DNA from: Pseudomonas sp. R5(2019)
GTDB taxonomy: Bacteria > Pseudomonadota > Gammaproteobacteria > Pseudomonadales > Pseudomonadaceae
Assembly (NCBI RefSeq): GCF_009905435.1
Contig: NZ_JAAAMT010000013.1
Span: 1 to 64,000 of the forward strand
Length of the DNA stretch: 64,000 nucleotides
Direction: 5' to 3'
Below are positions 62,295-64,000 of this stretch, piece by piece; positions within the stretch are counted from its first letter, which is position 1, and every line of letters begins with the position of its first letter. A model generated the notes under the pieces. That model was not told the DNA's origin and made no database searches. It saw only the letters and a program-made list of their open reading frames with translations. The position numbers and the translations under genes were made by a program.

Positions 62295-62481
62295 TTTTAC
62301 TTCCTGGCTTCTTGGAGGTGGTTGTGGTTGGCTCTGGTATTGGAGGGCCTGCAACGGCTTCTGCCAATTCCATTCCGATCAATGCTTTAGCGTATTCGTC
62401 TGGCACATTGCGGACCTCGAATTGATCGAAGTTGCCGGCGTGATAGTGAGAGAACTGCCGCAGGGCCCGAATTTTCTTCAT
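62260..62481 (-). CDS. Small phage protein between capsid and connector genes
   Basis: 73 residues beginning MKKIRALRQFSHYHAGNFDQ, with FEVRNVPDEYAKALIGMELA and a Pro/Thr-rich charged end. Similar small proteins occupy this position in Pseudomonas siphoviruses; the function is unknown. It overlaps the connector start by 35 bases. The frame is open two codons earlier from a TTG. Confidence 0.65.
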   Translation of the reverse strand: MKKIRALRQFSHYHAGNFDQFEVRNVPDEYAKALIGMELAEAVAGPPIPEPTTTTSKKPGSKNDRNRHGSDID

Positions 62482-62488
62482 CTTCAAA

Positions 62489-62508
62489 CGGGGTAGTTTC
62501 CTACCCCG
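62489..62508 (-). terminator. Hairpin after the major capsid gene
   Basis: An 8-bp stem (CGGGGTAG with CTACCCCG) and 4-base loop lie 9 bases beyond the capsid stop on the minus strand and are followed by TTTG. It probably lowers transcription of downstream genes relative to the capsid gene. Confidence 0.6.
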
Positions 62509-62517
62509 ACCCTATGG

Positions 62518-63684
62518 TTATGGGGCTGGAACTGTGAAGGCGCCCTTGATGATCGCGGTCGGACGGTAATGAGTCACCGCCAGACGCTCTTCGCAAAGGA
62601 TGGTCAGCATGTTCTTCACGAAGTTGTCGCGATCCTGGTTGCTGATCTCAATGGTCGCGTCCATGCGGTCCCATATCTGGGAAGCCAGGTCGAACCCGCC
62701 GACGGTGAAGGTGCCTTGGGCTTGGGCCTTGGTGGCCACTACCGGAAGCCCCCACATGACCTTGGCAGCAAATGCCGCCGGCCCACCGAAGATGTAGCGC
62801 CCATCAGCGTCTTTCAGGAGCGCGATGGCGTGCCAGTCGCTCGGGTTGAGAATCAAGCCAGAGGCTTCGAACTCCGACTCACTGGTCTGGAAAATGGCGT
62901 GAGCAATCTGATCTGCCCGAGTGTCGCCAGCGGCATTGAGCGCAACATCATAGGCAGTGGCAACACTGTTCAAGCCGATCAGATTGTCGCCGGTACCGTC
63001 ACCATTGAGGAGCTGCCCTTCTTCCACCAGATCCAGGCCAAATAGCAGACGACCATTCACATAGGACTCCAGCATCGGCGCATCGTCCATGATCTGCCGC
63101 GAGGCCTGGATCCAGTGAGCGATGGTTTTGACGTTGGCAGTTTCCTTGGTGAAGGTCAGCTGCGACTCAGGCTTCAGTGCGCCTTCAGCAACGGGAGCAG
63201 CGCTGTTGGTGAATACGTTCTCGCGGACGTACTCAATGGCGTTGGAAGTGGTTCGGCCTTGAGCCAAAAGATCTCGGATGGTCAAGCGACGCAGGCCAGG
63301 CATCAGAATGCCGGGATTCACCTGCGGCTGAACCAAAGTGCCGGCAGATGCGGCACCGGAGCCCAGTGCTTTGCTGAAGCTCTTCACATCCACCTTGCCG
63401 GTGGAAGAGCCATTCCAGCCCTTTTTCAGATCTTCAGCGGCCTGCGCTGCAAAAGATTTCTTGCTTTGCGGGTTGTCGAGGCTGCCGGCCGCAAGCTTCG
63501 ACTCCAGATCAAACAGACGAGTACCGGCGGTCTTGAGCTCGTCCTGCACGGCTTGCAGATCACCCTGAAGCTTTTTGCTGATTTCGCCAGTGGAGGCGAT
63601 TTCTTTCTTTTGCGCGTCGAACAGATCGGTCATGTTCTTCTGCGCGTCTTCAATTGCCTTTTGGATTTGGGCCAATTCGGACAT
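62518..63684 (-). CDS. Major capsid protein (HK97 type)
   Basis: 388 residues. The N-terminal coiled-coil delta/scaffold domain (QKAIEDAQKNMTDLFDAQKK, GDLQAVQDELKTAGTRLFDL) is about 100 residues long. The HK97 shell follows (GTLVQPQVNPGILMPGLRRL, TANVKTIAHWIQASRQIMDD, VEEGQLLNGDGTGDNLIGLN, GLILNPSDWHAIALLKDADG). The adjacent prohead protease should remove the delta domain. The ATG MSELAQIQKA has a weak AGGAAAG ribosome site; a longer frame upstream overlaps the protease and is rejected. Confidence 0.93.
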   Translation of the reverse strand: MSELAQIQKAIEDAQKNMTDLFDAQKKEIASTGEISKKLQGDLQAVQDELKTAGTRLFDLESKLAAGSLDNPQSKKSFAAQAAEDLKKGWNGSSTGKVDVKSFSKALGSGAASAGTLVQPQVNPGILMPGLRRLTIRDLLAQGRTTSNAIEYVRENVFTNSAAPVAEGALKPESQLTFTKETANVKTIAHWIQASRQIMDDAPMLESYVNGRLLFGLDLVEEGQLLNGDGTGDNLIGLNSVATAYDVALNAAGDTRADQIAHAIFQTSESEFEASGLILNPSDWHAIALLKDADGRYIFGGPAAFAAKVMWGLPVVATKAQAQGTFTVGGFDLASQIWDRMDATIEISNQDRDNFVKNMLTILCEERLAVTHYRPTAIIKGAFTVPAP

Positions 63685-63686
63685 TT

Positions 63687-64000
63687 TTACTTTCCTACAG
63701 TTGGGAAGGACTTGAGGCGATCCAAGATCGCGGTGATTTCGCCACCTTCGGACTCGCTCCGAACTGCGGACTTGATGCGGGCGATCAACGCCTGCGCTTC
63801 GGACTTGGAGAGGCCAGCGGAATCTCTCAGCCAACTCTCCGCATCGCGGATGCTTTCGATGGTGTCCATGCTTTTGAGCGTGGAGACGGTGGCCTCTTCG
63901 TTGGCCGGAAACGTGCACACGCTGATCTCGCTCAAGCGCGCGACATTGCGAAATGAGTAGCCGGTGGCGATGGATGTGATATCGCCTTTCGCGGCACTGA
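63687..64000 (-). CDS. Prohead protease, C-terminal part
   Basis: The gene runs in from the right edge. The visible part reads SIATGYSFRNVARLSEISVC, then TFPANEEATVSTLKSMDTIE and a helical tail IRDAESWLRDSAGLSKSEAQ, ending VGK. LSEISVCTFPANEEA matches the EVSxVxFPANP(E)A signature late in HK97-type proteases. The catalytic Ser and His are off the window. The stop is 3 bases from the capsid start. Confidence 0.85.
   Translation of the reverse strand, partial: SAAKGDITSIATGYSFRNVARLSEISVCTFPANEEATVSTLKSMDTIESIRDAESWLRDSAGLSKSEAQALIARIKSAVRSESEGGEITAILDRLKSFPTVGK

Noticed and set aside
62518-63918. Longer version of the major capsid protein
   Set aside because: The extra 78 N-terminal codons overlap the prohead protease and read as Arg/His-rich nonsense; the ATG at 63,684 gives the standard delta domain.

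Overview
The window looks like a Pseudomonas chromosome of the putida/fluorescens type. The evidence is a ped/exa-type PQQ alcohol oxidation cluster, an OprD-family porin, a Pseudomonas-style oxidative uronate/aldarate pathway, and high GC with host-like codon use. It is a mosaic: catabolic islands alternate with insertion-sequence scars and decayed genes, and the last 17.6 kb is one end of a siphovirus-type prophage integrated at a tRNA-Pro gene. All gene names rest on reading motifs and family resemblance by eye; no database search was run.

Layout. (1) 1-4.9 kb: ped/exa cluster, with the 3' part of a Ca-type PQQ alcohol dehydrogenase, a pentapeptide-repeat protein, a LuxR-type response regulator with its NarX/UhpB-type kinase, a tiny secreted peptide in front of the kinase, and a wrecked PQQ-associated ABC binding-protein gene. 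(2) 4.9-9.0 kb: Zn alcohol dehydrogenase, an ilvD-type dehydratase, a YegP-type protein and an IS630 fragment. (3) 9.2-28.2 kb: a uronate/aldarate island. It holds an ExuT-like importer, mutarotase, a broken GH79 beta-glucuronidase, two paralogous FadR/GntR regulators, a periplasmic lactonase, kdgD, gudP, gudD, ketoglutarate-semialdehyde dehydrogenase, an OprD porin, uronate dehydrogenase, an SMP-30 lactonase, and a TRAP transporter disabled by a stop codon and a truncation. The enzymes give the full path uronate -> aldarolactone -> aldarate -> 5-keto-4-deoxyglucarate -> 2-oxoglutarate semialdehyde -> 2-oxoglutarate. A shared operator (TTGTACGACAACATACAA-like) lies at or just downstream of the -10 of several promoters in this island. 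(4) 28.2-34 kb: flavin monooxygenase with LysR regulator, MFS remnant cut by an intact IS630, then a scrambled CcoN/HPP/CBS remnant. (5) 34-39.4 kb: two related LysR genes facing each other, a Rieske-FAD oxidoreductase and a patatin. (6) 39.5-43.6 kb: deacetylase-family amidohydrolase, amino-acid permease and an internally deleted ornithine cyclodeaminase, with a divergent Lrp regulator. (7) 43.7-46.4 kb: IS1182 fragment, lipoprotein lipase, frameshifted Tn3-type resolvase, and the tRNA-Pro attachment site with its terminator.

(8) 46.4-64 kb: prophage. Next to the attachment site is a plus-strand accessory block containing a strongly self-complementary sequence, two translationally coupled small membrane proteins and a fragment of an SRAP protein. 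Everything structural is on the minus strand. Transcribed from right to left it reads prohead protease, HK97 major capsid, connector and head-tail genes, major tail protein, G/GT chaperones with a lambda-like slippery site, tape measure, tail tip, tailspike, endolysin and spanin-like gene. Two tiny related plus-strand ORFs sit between the tailspike and lysis modules.

Most promising leads: the shared promoter-operator architecture of the uronate island, the branched inverted-repeat structure with a competing hairpin at 46.58-46.68 kb beside the membrane-protein pair, the paired small ORFs at 49.45-49.76 kb, and a Tat-like leader on the tailspike.
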